From the NCBI RefSeq assembly GCF_002113125.1, contig NZ_NEJP01000001.1:1-64000 (forward strand): 64,000 bases of DNA. Direction: 5' to 3'. Each line of letters starts with the position of its first letter. Position 1 is the stretch's first letter. Source of the stretch: Pseudomonas sp. B20(2017) (GTDB lineage: Bacteria; Pseudomonadota; Gammaproteobacteria; Pseudomonadales; Pseudomonadaceae). This document shows positions 55,136 through 64,000 of the stretch, one piece after another. Under the pieces are notes generated by a model. It saw nothing but the letters and a program-made list of their open reading frames with translations, was not told the DNA's origin and made no database searches. Position numbers and translations under genes: made by a program.

Positions 55136-55588
55136 TCAGGATTTCAAGGGCTCATCGATTTTGAAGTGCGCGCGAGCGGTGGCAATCGGTTCGCTTTCGG
55201 TGCTTTGCCAGGCCGTGACTGCGACGTTGGCCACCCGCCGGCCCTGACGACAGACCTGACACCGGGCCCAGGTATCACGAAACTGCCCGGCCCGCAGGTA
55301 ATCGAGGGAAAAATCGATAATCTTCGGCACGCCCGGCGCGCCGGTAAAAATCAGCAGATACAGAGCGGCGGACAGCTCCATGAACCCGGCAATCACCCCG
55401 CCGTGGATCGCCGGCAATAAAGGGTTACCAATGTTGTCCTTGTTCGCCGGCAGCTTGAACAGCAAGTCATCCCCGACTCGCGAACACTCGACGCCGATGA
55501 GTCCGGCGTAGGGGATCAGTTTCAGCAGCGGCGCGTAGTCACCCTTCTCGTGCGCTTCTTGCAGCTGCTGCTTGAAATCATCGCTCAT
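55136..55588 (-). CDS. PaaI-type hotdog thioesterase 2
   Basis: 150 residues. Hotdog-fold motif GNPLLPAIHGGVIAGFMELSAALYL with the His-Gly-Gly turn; IDFSLDYLRAGQFRDTWARCQV follows. Probable acyl-CoA thioesterase. ATG overlaps the stop of the preceding paralogue (ATGA), so the two probably form a functional pair. Confidence 0.88.
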   Translation of the reverse strand: MSDDFKQQLQEAHEKGDYAPLLKLIPYAGLIGVECSRVGDDLLFKLPANKDNIGNPLLPAIHGGVIAGFMELSAALYLLIFTGAPGVPKIIDFSLDYLRAGQFRDTWARCQVCRQGRRVANVAVTAWQSTESEPIATARAHFKIDEPLKS

Positions 55589-56061
55589 CGTTTTTCTCCC
55601 TTGATCGCGCCACCAAAGCCTTTGGTGCCTTTAAGGCCTTTGCCCATGCGCATGAAGGTGCCGACGACGTGGGCAATCGGCTGCTCGGGATCGTCCTGAT
55701 AGGCAAAGCCGCGAGCGAAGATCACATCGGTGGTGACTCGATAACATTGGGCGAAGCCATACACGTCTTTATGCGGCTCGGCGGCGTGCATGTAGTCGAT
55801 GCGCAGATCGAGGGTCGGGCAGACTTCAAATTCCGGCAGGACGCACAGGGTCGACATGCCGCACGCGGTGTCCATCAGCGACGTGATGGCCCCACCGTGG
55901 ACCACGCCGGTCAGCGGATTGCCAACGATTTGCGCACTGTACGGCAGCACCACGGTCAGGCCTTCGCTACTTGCGCTGTGCACCTTCAATCCCAGCACCT
56001 GACAGTGGCGCAAGGCCGAGAGAAACCGTGTCGCACGCTCAAAAACGGGGTTTTCGGCCAT
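55585..56061 (-). CDS. PaaI-type hotdog thioesterase 1
   Basis: 158 residues from ATG 56061; the longer frame to 56121 lacks a ribosome site. GNPLTGVVHGGAITSLMDTACGMST is the catalytic loop-helix with Asp, and DLRIDYMHAAEPHKDVYGFAQC the strand region. Coupled to a second PaaI-like gene. Substrate acyl-CoA unknown. Confidence 0.9.
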   Translation of the reverse strand: MAENPVFERATRFLSALRHCQVLGLKVHSASSEGLTVVLPYSAQIVGNPLTGVVHGGAITSLMDTACGMSTLCVLPEFEVCPTLDLRIDYMHAAEPHKDVYGFAQCYRVTTDVIFARGFAYQDDPEQPIAHVVGTFMRMGKGLKGTKGFGGAIKGEKR

Positions 56062-56219
56062 TTGATAATTACTCTTGTTAGTGGCTATTTCCGGTATTAA
56101 GGAACGGACCAAAAGTTCCACAAGAAAACAAACTTATATATCTGTGAGAAATGAGGAACTTAACCCTTGGGCTTGAGCTCTTAAGGCCAGTAGTTATTTT
56201 CCATAAGGAGAAACACCCC

Positions 56220-56456
56220 ATGCGTAAGACTTTAGCTATTGCCTTGATGTTGACCGCTTCCCTCGGTCTCGCTGCCTGCGATAAAAAATCCGAGGACAAA
56301 GCTCAAGATGCCAACCAACATGCTGAACAAGCTCAGCAAAAAATGAATGAAGCTCAGGATAAAGTGAACGACGCGGCGAAAGAAAACGCCGAAGCCGCCA
56401 AAGATCAGGCCGAATCGAACGCTGCAGCTGCAGACGAAGCTGCCAAGAAGCAATAA
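56220..56456 (+). CDS. Small Lpp/OprI-like lipoprotein
   Basis: 78 residues from ATG 56220 (AAGGAG 10 bases upstream). Signal ending SLGLAAC (lipid-Cys20). The mature part is an Ala/Lys/Glu/Gln-rich heptad coiled coil (QHAEQAQQKMNEAQDKVNDAAKENAEAAKDQAE), like Lpp and OprI but longer and without the usual terminal Arg-Lys. Likely an outer-membrane-anchored trimeric rod. The bidirectional terminator follows. Confidence 0.85.
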   Translation: MRKTLAIALMLTASLGLAACDKKSEDKAQDANQHAEQAQQKMNEAQDKVNDAAKENAEAAKDQAESNAAAADEAAKKQ

Positions 56457-56470
56457 GCCGCTTCTCGATG

Positions 56471-56509
56471 GCAAAAAAGAAAACCCGCCAAGTGCGGGTT
56501 TTCTTTTGC
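56471..56509. terminator. Bidirectional terminator after the lipoprotein gene
   Basis: GCAAAAAAGAAAACCCGC matched by GCGGGTTTTCTTTTGC. It serves the lipoprotein on + and the MAPEG gene on -. Confidence 0.9.
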
Positions 56510-56533
56510 CTGTGATTTTGTGCCGATGCCGTC

Positions 56534-56935
56534 TTAGAGCAAGACAGTTCTAAAAGTCGGACTAATCATCAGCAACAATGAACACACTAAGCCGACCAGC
56601 CAGACCAGACTGCGCAGCGTGGGAATATCCGCCAGATAAAACCACAGATAGAGAATTCGTGAGATCACGAAGATGATCGCCAATGTATCGATCAGCCACC
56701 CCGCCGTCTGCGTGGTATGCGCCATCAGCACGCCAACGGCAAACAGGATGAAGGCTTCGATGCTGTTCTGATGTGCCGCCAGCGCCCGCGCTCCGTAACC
56801 GGTGAGCTGTGCCTGCTGCTGACGCGGCAAGTGGTTGTTGTAGCCACCCTGCTCTTTCATGGCCTTGCCGACCGGCATCCGCGCCACATAGATCAACAAT
56901 GCACTGATAAACACACACCAGAACGGAATACTCAT
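56534..56935 (-). CDS. MAPEG-family membrane protein
   Basis: 133 residues, four helices. Features of membrane-associated eicosanoid/glutathione proteins: GYGARALAAHQNSIEAFILFAVGVLMAH (the conserved Arg/His/Asn-Glu region) and SRILYLWFYLADIPTLRSLVW. ATG shares one base with the DUF599 stop (TGATG). The glutathione-transferase role is inferred from the family. Confidence 0.88.
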   Translation of the reverse strand: MSIPFWCVFISALLIYVARMPVGKAMKEQGGYNNHLPRQQQAQLTGYGARALAAHQNSIEAFILFAVGVLMAHTTQTAGWLIDTLAIIFVISRILYLWFYLADIPTLRSLVWLVGLVCSLLLMISPTFRTVLL

Positions 56936-57672
56936 CAAGCAGCCTCTTTGTTCGCTTCGGGCAATGGCGCCTCTGTAGGGGTATAGACCATTACATCGAG
57001 CACGTCGGAATGAAACTCCCGGCGATACAACACCAGCACCACGCCGGCGCTCATCAACATGAACAGCCACGGGCTGACGAACCACGCCAGCATGCTCATC
57101 CCGAAGTAGTAGGAACGCAGACCAAAGTTGAACTGGTTGGCCGCCATCGAAATCACTCGAGCCGCCCGCGAGGCGAACGCCTTGCGCTCCTGCTCGGACA
57201 CTTGTCGCTCACCGATCATCGGGGCCGAGCCGACCAGAATGGCGGCGAAGTTGTATTGGCGCATGCACCAACTGAACGTGAAGAAGGCATACACAAACAC
57301 CAGCGCCAGACACAGCAGCTTGATCTCCGACATGCCCTGCGAAGCCTGTTGCACCATTGGAATATCCGCCAGCAACGACACTGCGCGCTCGGACGCGCCA
57401 AGCACAGTCAGGATGCCCGCCAGGATAATCAGCGTGCTGGAGGCGAAGAACGAGGCGTTGCGTTCAAGGTTGCCGATCACGCTGGCGTCGGCGATACGGT
57501 TGTCACGCAGCAGCATGCGGCGCATCCAGTCTTCGCGGTACAGGTGCAGCACGCTGGCCAGGCACGCGGTGTCACGGCCCTTCCAGGTGGCATAACGGGT
57601 GTAACCGCCCCAGCAGATGACAAACCAGAGCGCGGCCAGCAGATGGATCAGGTTGGCTTGGATGAACGACAT
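56935..57672 (-). CDS. DUF599 membrane protein
   Basis: 245 residues from ATG 57672. N-terminal helix SFIQANLIHLLAALWFVICWGGYTRYA, then REDWMRRMLLRDNRIADASVIGNLERNASFFASSTLIILAG, the DUF599 core, and further helices near LCLALVFVYAFFTF and SMLAWFVSPWLFMLMS. Coupled to MAPEG. A REPIN lies upstream. Function unknown. Confidence 0.88.
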   Translation of the reverse strand: MSFIQANLIHLLAALWFVICWGGYTRYATWKGRDTACLASVLHLYREDWMRRMLLRDNRIADASVIGNLERNASFFASSTLIILAGILTVLGASERAVSLLADIPMVQQASQGMSEIKLLCLALVFVYAFFTFSWCMRQYNFAAILVGSAPMIGERQVSEQERKAFASRAARVISMAANQFNFGLRSYYFGMSMLAWFVSPWLFMLMSAGVVLVLYRREFHSDVLDVMVYTPTEAPLPEANKEAA

Positions 57673-57702
57673 GCAATTCCCTGTGGAGTATGAGCGCGGG
57701 AC

Positions 57703-57790
57703 TGTGGGAGCGAGCTTGCTCGCGATGACGCCGGCACATTCTGAATAGATGTGACAGATGCACCGCCATCGCGAGCAGGCTCGCTCCCAC
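57703..57790. repeat. REPIN, GAGC(C/T)TGCTCGC subtype
   Basis: GTGGGAGCGAGCTTGCTCGC begins at 57703; the reverse-complement partner, with CAGGCTCGC, ends at 57790. The two arms differ by one base (C/T), unlike the copy at 10554. Confidence 0.9.
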
Positions 57791-57848
57791 CTGAAAGCTT
57801 CGCTTGCTTCGACGCTGAAACACGGGAAAAGACACTGCCTGAAGCCCA

Positions 57849-57885
57849 TAAAAAATGCCCCGTATCGATTGATACGGGGCATTTC
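57849..57885 (-). terminator. Terminator of brnQ
   Basis: AAATGCCCCGTATC / GATACGGGGCATTT; on the minus strand the stem is followed by a TTTTTT run, about 40 bases past the brnQ stop. Confidence 0.88.
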
Positions 57886-57926
57886 TGTTTAATCGCTCGG
57901 GAGCCGCTTGTGGCGGCCCGGCAATC

Positions 57927-59240
57927 TTAGGCGAGTGCTTCGGCGCGCTTGCCCAGCAGGCGGTCGCAAACCACAGCAACCACCAGGGTCATCACGCACG
58001 GCACCAGCCACGCCAGACCTTGCTCGCTCAGCGGCAGGTGGGCCAGTTGCGATGGCATCCAGTCAGCCAGACCGGCGCCTTTCAACGCATCGATGGTGCC
58101 GAACACGAACGACACCAGCATCACCGGGCCCATGATACGGCTCTGCTCATGCCAGAACGCAGCGCAGAAGCTCAGGGCCACCAGCACGATGCACGGCGGG
58201 TAGATCGCGGTCAGTACCGGGATCGAGAACGCGATCAGCTTGGTCAGACCCAGGTTGGACACCAGCAGCGAGAACGCCGCCAGGATGATCACCAGGGTCT
58301 TGTACGACAGCGGCAGTACGCGGCTGAAGTATTCGGCACAGGCGCAGGTCAGGCCAACCGCCGTCACCAGGCAAGCCAGGGAAATCAGCACGGCAAGGAA
58401 GCCACTGCCCAGCGAACCGAAGGTGTGTTGCACGTAAGCGTGCAGCACCGCGGCGCCGTTGGTCGCGCCCGCCGCCACTTCATGGCTGCCGGAACCCAGA
58501 CGAAACAGGCTGACGTACACCAGCGCCAGACCGACACCGGCAATCAGCCCGGCAATGATCGCGTAACGGGTGATCAGTGCCGGCGACTCGACGCCACGGG
58601 AGCGGATCGCGTTGACGATGACGATACCGAACACCAGCGCGCCGAGGGTATCCATGGTCAGGTAACCATTGATGAAACCTTGGGAGAACGGTGCCGCAAC
58701 GTATTCCGGCGTAGCCACGCCGATGTCACCGGCCGGCAGTGCAAATGCGGCGATGCCGAGCACAGCCAAAGCGATGATCTTCAGTGGCGCGAGGAAACGA
58801 CCGACGGTGTCCAGCAGACGCCCAGGGTAGAGCGAAATGAAGAACACCAGCAGGAAATACACCGAGCTGTAGAGGAACAGTGCCAACGGGCTCTCGCCGG
58901 TCAACGGCGCCAGACCCACTTCAAAAGAAACGGTCGCGGTACGCGGGGTGGCGAACAACGGGCCGACCGCGAGATAGCAAGCGGCAGCCAGTACGCCGCC
59001 GGCGATCTTGCCGATCGGGCTGCTCAGGGCGTCCATTGCGCCACCGACCTTGGCCAGTGCAACCACGGTGACCACTGGCAGACCGACCGCCGTGATCAGG
59101 AAGCCCAGCGCCGCCATCCAGACGTTTGGCCCGGACTGCAAACCGACGATAGGCGGGAAGATGATGTTGCCGGCCCCGACGAACAGGGCGAATGTCATAA
59201 AGCCAAGTGCCAGGATGTCCTGACCTTTCAAAACTTTCAT
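57927..59240 (-). CDS. brnQ: Branched-chain amino acid transporter BrnQ
   Basis: 437 residues, 12 helices. The LIVCS-family start [30 protein letters not shown] is diagnostic, as is [18 protein letters not shown] near the middle. Sodium-coupled uptake of Leu/Ile/Val. ATG 59240 with TAAGGAAAT-like context. Divergent from an orphan + terminator at 59433. Confidence 0.95.
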   Translation of the reverse strand: MKVLKGQDILALGFMTFALFVGAGNIIFPPIVGLQSGPNVWMAALGFLITAVGLPVVTVVALAKVGGAMDALSSPIGKIAGGVLAAACYLAVGPLFATPRTATVSFEVGLAPLTGESPLALFLYSSVYFLLVFFISLYPGRLLDTVGRFLAPLKIIALAVLGIAAFALPAGDIGVATPEYVAAPFSQGFINGYLTMDTLGALVFGIVIVNAIRSRGVESPALITRYAIIAGLIAGVGLALVYVSLFRLGSGSHEVAAGATNGAAVLHAYVQHTFGSLGSGFLAVLISLACLVTAVGLTCACAEYFSRVLPLSYKTLVIILAAFSLLVSNLGLTKLIAFSIPVLTAIYPPCIVLVALSFCAAFWHEQSRIMGPVMLVSFVFGTIDALKGAGLADWMPSQLAHLPLSEQGLAWLVPCVMTLVVAVVCDRLLGKRAEALA

Positions 59241-59432
59241 TAAGGAAATACCACACTACTGAATCGGAATTTAGAGGGGGATTTCCCTGTGGGGTTAGGG
59301 AAATGCTGTCAATCCGTATAAGACTGACCCGTTTAGCGCGTTGCATGCCTTGTGGGCGGCAGACGCAAAAATGGCTGCTAGCCTAACGAATTTGCCTGAC
59401 AAACGCACTGTTAGAGGGCGAACTATCCGATA

Positions 59433-59458
59433 CGCGACGTTTCTGTGTCGCGTTTTTG
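59433..59458 (+). terminator. Orphan + strand terminator (possible small RNA end)
   Basis: CGCGAC-GTTTCTGT-GTCGCG-TTTTT: a well-formed intrinsic terminator. No + strand ORF lies upstream, so it may end a small RNA of up to about 150 bases starting near 59320 (a weak TATAAG is at 59317-59322). Confidence 0.6.
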
Positions 59459-59512
59459 CATGTTATTGGGTGAGTGCTTATAAATTGCCATCGTCCACCC
59501 GAACGCCAGAAA

Positions 59513-59544
59513 CGACAAAGGCCACCCGAAGGCGGCCTTTGTTG
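59513..59544 (-). terminator. Terminator of the suc operon
   Basis: AAAGGCC...GGCCTTT hairpin 27 bases past the sucD stop; the minus-strand T run is short. Confidence 0.65.
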
Positions 59545-59569
59545 CTGGAGCAGAGAAGTCAGCCGAAGC

Positions 59570-60454
59570 TTACTTCTTCACTTCCCAGCCAGTCAGCTCG
59601 GCCAGGGCCTTGCCGATGTCTGCCAGCGAACGCACGGTTTTCACGCCTGCGTCTTGCAGAGCAGCGAATTTCTCGTCTGCAGTGCCTTTGCCGCCGGAGA
59701 TGATTGCGCCAGCATGGCCCATGCGCTTGCCCGGAGGAGCAGTCACACCAGCGATGTAGGAAACAACCGGCTTGGTCACGTTGGCCTTGATATAGGCAGC
59801 CGCTTCTTCTTCAGCCGAACCGCCGATCTCGCCGATCATGACGATCGCTTCGGTCTTCGGGTCTTCCTGGAACAGCTTCAGGATGTCGATGAAGTTCGAA
59901 CCCGGAATCGGGTCACCACCGATGCCGACGCAAGTCGACTGACCGAAACCGGCGTCAGTAGTCTGCTTGACAGCTTCGTAGGTCAGGGTGCCGGAACGGG
60001 AAACGATACCGACCTTGCCTGGCAAGTGAATGTGACCTGGCATGATGCCGATCTTGCATTCGCCTGGGGTGATCACGCCTGGGCAGTTAGGGCCGATCAG
60101 GGTAACACCCAGCTCGTCGCACTTAACTTTAGCGTCCAGCATGTCCAGGGTAGGAATGCCTTCGGTGATGCAGACGATCAGCTTGATGCCGCCGAAAGCA
60201 GCTTCCAGGATCGAGTCCTTGCAGAAAGGAGCCGGAACGTAGATTACGCTGGCGGTGGCGCCAGTGGCTTCTACAGCTTCTTTCACGGTGTTGAACACAG
60301 GCAGGTTCAGGTGAGTGGTGCCACCTTTGCCTGGAGTCACGCCGCCAACCATTTTGGTGCCGTAGGCAATGGCTTGTTCGGAGTGGAAAGTACCCTGCGC
60401 ACCGGTGAAGCCCTGGCAGATTACTTTGGTGTCTTTATTGATCAGGACGCTCAT
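59570..60454 (-). CDS. sucD: Succinyl-CoA synthetase alpha subunit
   Basis: 294 residues. CoA-binding [19 protein letters not shown], Rossmann part [13 protein letters not shown], and the phospho-His247 in [11 protein letters not shown]. Forms an alpha-beta complex with SucC for substrate-level phosphorylation in the TCA cycle. TAATG overlap with sucC. Confidence 0.98.
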   Translation of the reverse strand: MSVLINKDTKVICQGFTGAQGTFHSEQAIAYGTKMVGGVTPGKGGTTHLNLPVFNTVKEAVEATGATASVIYVPAPFCKDSILEAAFGGIKLIVCITEGIPTLDMLDAKVKCDELGVTLIGPNCPGVITPGECKIGIMPGHIHLPGKVGIVSRSGTLTYEAVKQTTDAGFGQSTCVGIGGDPIPGSNFIDILKLFQEDPKTEAIVMIGEIGGSAEEEAAAYIKANVTKPVVSYIAGVTAPPGKRMGHAGAIISGGKGTADEKFAALQDAGVKTVRSLADIGKALAELTGWEVKK

Positions 60455-61620
60455 TACTTGCCCTCCGCAGCTTTAACGACTTGTTGAGCAGCGTCGGTCA
60501 GGCTGGTAGCAGCGATGATGTTCAAACCGCTTTCTGCCAGTACTTTAGCGCCCAGTTCAGCGTTGTTGCCTTCAAGACGAACAACAACCGGGATTTTCAC
60601 GCCGACTTCTTTCACTGCACCGATGATGCCTTCGGCAATCATGTCGCAACGAACGATGCCGCCGAAGATGTTAACCAGTACTGCAGCGACGTTGCTGTCG
60701 GACAGAATGATTTTGAAAGCTTCGGTTACGCGTTCTTTGGTAGCACCACCACCTACGTCGAGGAAGTTGGCTGGCTTGCCGCCGTGCAGGTTGACGATGT
60801 CCATGGTACCCATGGCCAGGCCGGCACCGTTCACCATGCAGCCGATGTTGCCTTCCAGCGCTACGTAGTTCAGTTCGAACTTGGCAGCGTGCGCTTCGCG
60901 CGGATCGTCCTGCGACGGATCGTGGAAAGTCTTCAGCTTAGGCTGACGGTACATTGCGTTGGCGTCGATGTTGATCTTGGCGTCCAGGCAGTGCAGATCG
61001 CCGTCAGCCTTGATCACCAGCGGGTTCACTTCCAGCAGAGCCAGGTCGTGATCCTTGAACAGCTTGGCCAGACCTACGAAGATCTTGGCGAACTGAGCAA
61101 CCTGCTTGCCTTCCAGACCCAGCTGGAATGCCAGCTCGCGACCCTGGAATGGCTGAGCGCCAACCAGTGGATCGATAGTGGCTTTCAGAATTTTTTCTGG
61201 AGTGTCGTGAGCGATTTTCTCGATGTCCACGCCACCTTCGGTGGAAGCCATGAACACGATGCGACGGCTCGAACGGTCAACGACAGCGCCCAGGTACAGC
61301 TCTTTAGCGATATCAGTGCACGATTCAACCAGGATCTTGGTGACTGGCTGGCCGTTGGCGTCAGTCTGGTAAGTCACCAGACGCTTGCCCAGCCACTGCT
61401 GTGCGAAGGCTTTGGCGTCTTCTTTGCTGCGAACCAGCTTGACGCCGCCTGCTTTACCGCGACCACCGGCGTGAACCTGGGCTTTGACAACCCACTCGTT
61501 GCCGCCGATTTTGTCGCAAGCTTCTGCTGCTGCTTCCGGGGTGTCTACTGCGAAACCAGTGGAAACTGGCAGGCCGTATTCAGCGAACAGCTGCTTACCC
61601 TGATACTCGTGAAGATTCAT
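60454..61620 (-). CDS. sucC: Succinyl-CoA synthetase beta subunit
   Basis: 388 residues. [22 protein letters not shown]-grasp domain with [19 protein letters not shown], and [12 protein letters not shown] near the C-terminus. ATP/GTP specificity not readable. It is 199 bases downstream of lpdG with strong hairpins between. Confidence 0.98.
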   Translation of the reverse strand: MNLHEYQGKQLFAEYGLPVSTGFAVDTPEAAAEACDKIGGNEWVVKAQVHAGGRGKAGGVKLVRSKEDAKAFAQQWLGKRLVTYQTDANGQPVTKILVESCTDIAKELYLGAVVDRSSRRIVFMASTEGGVDIEKIAHDTPEKILKATIDPLVGAQPFQGRELAFQLGLEGKQVAQFAKIFVGLAKLFKDHDLALLEVNPLVIKADGDLHCLDAKINIDANAMYRQPKLKTFHDPSQDDPREAHAAKFELNYVALEGNIGCMVNGAGLAMGTMDIVNLHGGKPANFLDVGGGATKERVTEAFKIILSDSNVAAVLVNIFGGIVRCDMIAEGIIGAVKEVGVKIPVVVRLEGNNAELGAKVLAESGLNIIAATSLTDAAQQVVKAAEGK

Positions 61621-61697
61621 GCTTTTTACCGTCTTCGTTAGGTACTGCGCATTCGGCGCTGCGCTCTTTATGAGTGCCGCGCCACCTGTGACTGCTG

Positions 61698-61785
61698 CTT
61701 GCGTAGCCTTTCCGGATACCCGGTGCAGCTACGCAAGGCTGCGTCCAGCGGACATTCCGCGGTGAGTCTTGCACGCAAGGCTCAC
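61698..61785. repeat. Two inverted repeats between lpdG and sucC
   Basis: CTTGCGTAGC (61698-61707) pairs with GCTACGCAAG (61728-61737); GTGAGTCTTGC pairs with GCAAGGCTCAC (61762-61785, one wobble). They could stabilise or separate the lpdG and sucCD parts of the message. Confidence 0.6.
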
Positions 61786-61819
61786 GACGGGCCGTACCGC
61801 CGTGGTTTCTTATTGTGTC

Positions 61820-63256
<1,437 letters not shown>

Positions 63257-63278
63257 TCAAAAAATCCTCTTTAGCGAA

Positions 63279-63333
63279 AAGCTTCAAGCCGCGCGCTGCA
63301 AGCCAGGCTGCGTTTTCCCGCAGCTTGAAGCTT
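63279..63333. repeat. Palindromic repeat with AAGCTTCAAGC arms
   Basis: AAGCTTCAAGC (63279-63289) is the exact reverse complement of GCTTGAAGCTT (63323-63333), with an inner GCTGCG/CGCAGC stem. It is unlike the GTGGGAGC REPs and lies between lpdG and sucB. Confidence 0.7.
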
Positions 63334-63353
63334 GCAGCACGCGACTGCTTCTA

Positions 63354-64000
63354 TCAGATATCCAGCAACAGACGAGCCGGATCTTCCAGCAGGTTCTTGA
63401 TGGTCACCAGGAAGGTTACAGCTTCTTTGCCATCGATCAGACGGTGATCGTAGGACAGTGCCAGGTACATCATCGGACGGATCACGACCTGACCGTTGAT
63501 GGCCATCGGACGCTGGATGATGTTGTGCATGCCCAGAATCGCTGCCTGCGGCGGGTTGACGATCGGGGTCGACATCATCGAACCGAAGGTACCACCGTTG
63601 GTGATGGTGAAGGTACCGCCGGTCATTTCGTCCATCGACAGTTTGCCGTCACGGGCTTTCTTGCCGAAGGTGGCGATGCCGCCTTCGATTTCAGCCAGGC
63701 TCATGTGTTCGGCGTTACGCAGAACCGGAACTACCAGGCCACGGTCGCTGGAAACAGCGACGCCGATGTCGGCATAACCGTGGTAAACGATGTCGTTGCC
63801 GTCGATCGAAGCGTTGACTGCCGGGAAGCGTTTCAGCGCTTCGGTGGCAGCCTTCACGAAGAACGACATGAAGCCCAGGCGCACGCCGTTGTGGGACTTC
63901 TCGAACAGGTCCTTGTACTTCGAACGCAGGGCCATGACTTCAGTCATGTCGACTTCGTTGAAAGTGGTCAGCATTGCCATGTTCGATTGAGCTTCAACCA
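63354..64000 (-). CDS. sucB: Dihydrolipoyllysine-residue succinyltransferase E2 (partial, 5' end outside window)
   Basis: The frame is open to the right edge; 215 C-terminal codons are visible. The catalytic-domain text [50 protein letters not shown] and [16 protein letters not shown] (active-site His and Asp) are diagnostic. Lipoyl and E3-binding domains lie outside. It heads the visible end of the operon sucA-sucB-lpdG-sucC-sucD. Confidence 0.97.
   Translation of the reverse strand, partial: VEAQSNMAMLTTFNEVDMTEVMALRSKYKDLFEKSHNGVRLGFMSFFVKAATEALKRFPAVNASIDGNDIVYHGYADIGVAVSSDRGLVVPVLRNAEHMSLAEIEGGIATFGKKARDGKLSMDEMTGGTFTITNGGTFGSMMSTPIVNPPQAAILGMHNIIQRPMAINGQVVIRPMMYLALSYDHRLIDGKEAVTFLVTIKNLLEDPARLLLDI

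Larger units (their letters stand above)
59241..59569. other. Intergenic region between brnQ and sucD
   Basis: 329 bases without a protein gene. It carries the sucCD terminator (59513-59544) and, on +, an unpaired terminator at 59433-59458 that has no gene upstream. Confidence 0.5.

Noticed and set aside
53252-55420. 722-codon + strand frame opposite htpG
   Set aside because: It is a mirror of a highly conserved gene created by GC3 bias; no ribosome site and no protein-like motif.

Overview
The window is chromosomal DNA from a Pseudomonas of the P. fluorescens complex. This rests on gene content and order (an aerobic cobalamin operon ordered as in other pseudomonads, hda/perM/purMN, sucB-lpdG-sucCD), on high GC with strong GC3 bias, and on pseudomonad-type palindromic REP doublets (REPINs) between genes. 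I see no phage, insertion sequence or CRISPR array. All names come from reading the sequence; no database search was run.

Layout. 1-2.65 kb: N-terminal 869 codons of an Rhs polymorphic-toxin protein whose toxin end lies left of the window, preceded by a 15-codon coupled ORF. 2.8-5.5 kb: an XRE regulator/unknown/Sel1 operon, a YkvA-type membrane protein and an FKBP lipoprotein. 5.8-8.8 kb: a di-haem cytochrome c coupled to a membrane-anchored catalase-fold protein. 8.9-9.5 kb: tandemly duplicated tRNA-Asp/tRNA-Val pairs. 9.6-17.6 kb: rdgC, a BASS transporter, a guanidine-II riboswitch with the sugE/gdx exporter, an LplT/PlsC fusion, a TDT transporter, a cupin, and an MFS pump divergent from a TetR regulator. 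17.8-23.1 kb: an SSS-PAS hybrid sensor kinase, rmuC and a second Sel1 protein. 23.1-24.1 kb: an almost gene-free stretch. 24.1-29 kb: two small unknown genes, fadL, a periplasmic glutathione peroxidase, and a MarR/MFS/microprotein operon with a palindromic operator. 29-38.3 kb: a cobalamin riboswitch driving cobO-cobB-bluB-cbiB-cobD-cobQ-cobU-cobT-cobC-cobS, i.e. adenosylation, side-chain amidation, lower-ligand synthesis and nucleotide-loop assembly. 38.4-50.8 kb: an unknown gene, a PQQ-type sugar dehydrogenase lipoprotein, two NlpC/P60 lipoproteins, hda, perM, a DUF2066 gene, purMN, a DUF3108 gene, a chemoreceptor and an amidohydrolase. 50.9-59.2 kb: OsmC, pirin, dienelactone hydrolase, htpG, two PaaI thioesterases, a small lipoprotein, MAPEG, DUF599 and brnQ. 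59.5-64 kb: the TCA-cycle operon end sucB(partial)-lpdG-sucC-sucD.

Most genes are ordinary core genome. The most unusual signals are non-coding: a matched pair of DnaA-box-palindrome modules (about 4.55 and 23.23 kb) with the same internal spacing; a 950-base nearly gene-free region starting at one of them; four REPINs of two subtypes, one of which supplies the last codons of cobQ; and an orphan terminator divergent from brnQ that may end a small RNA. The best protein-level candidate for an under-described system is the di-haem cytochrome/catalase-fold pair.
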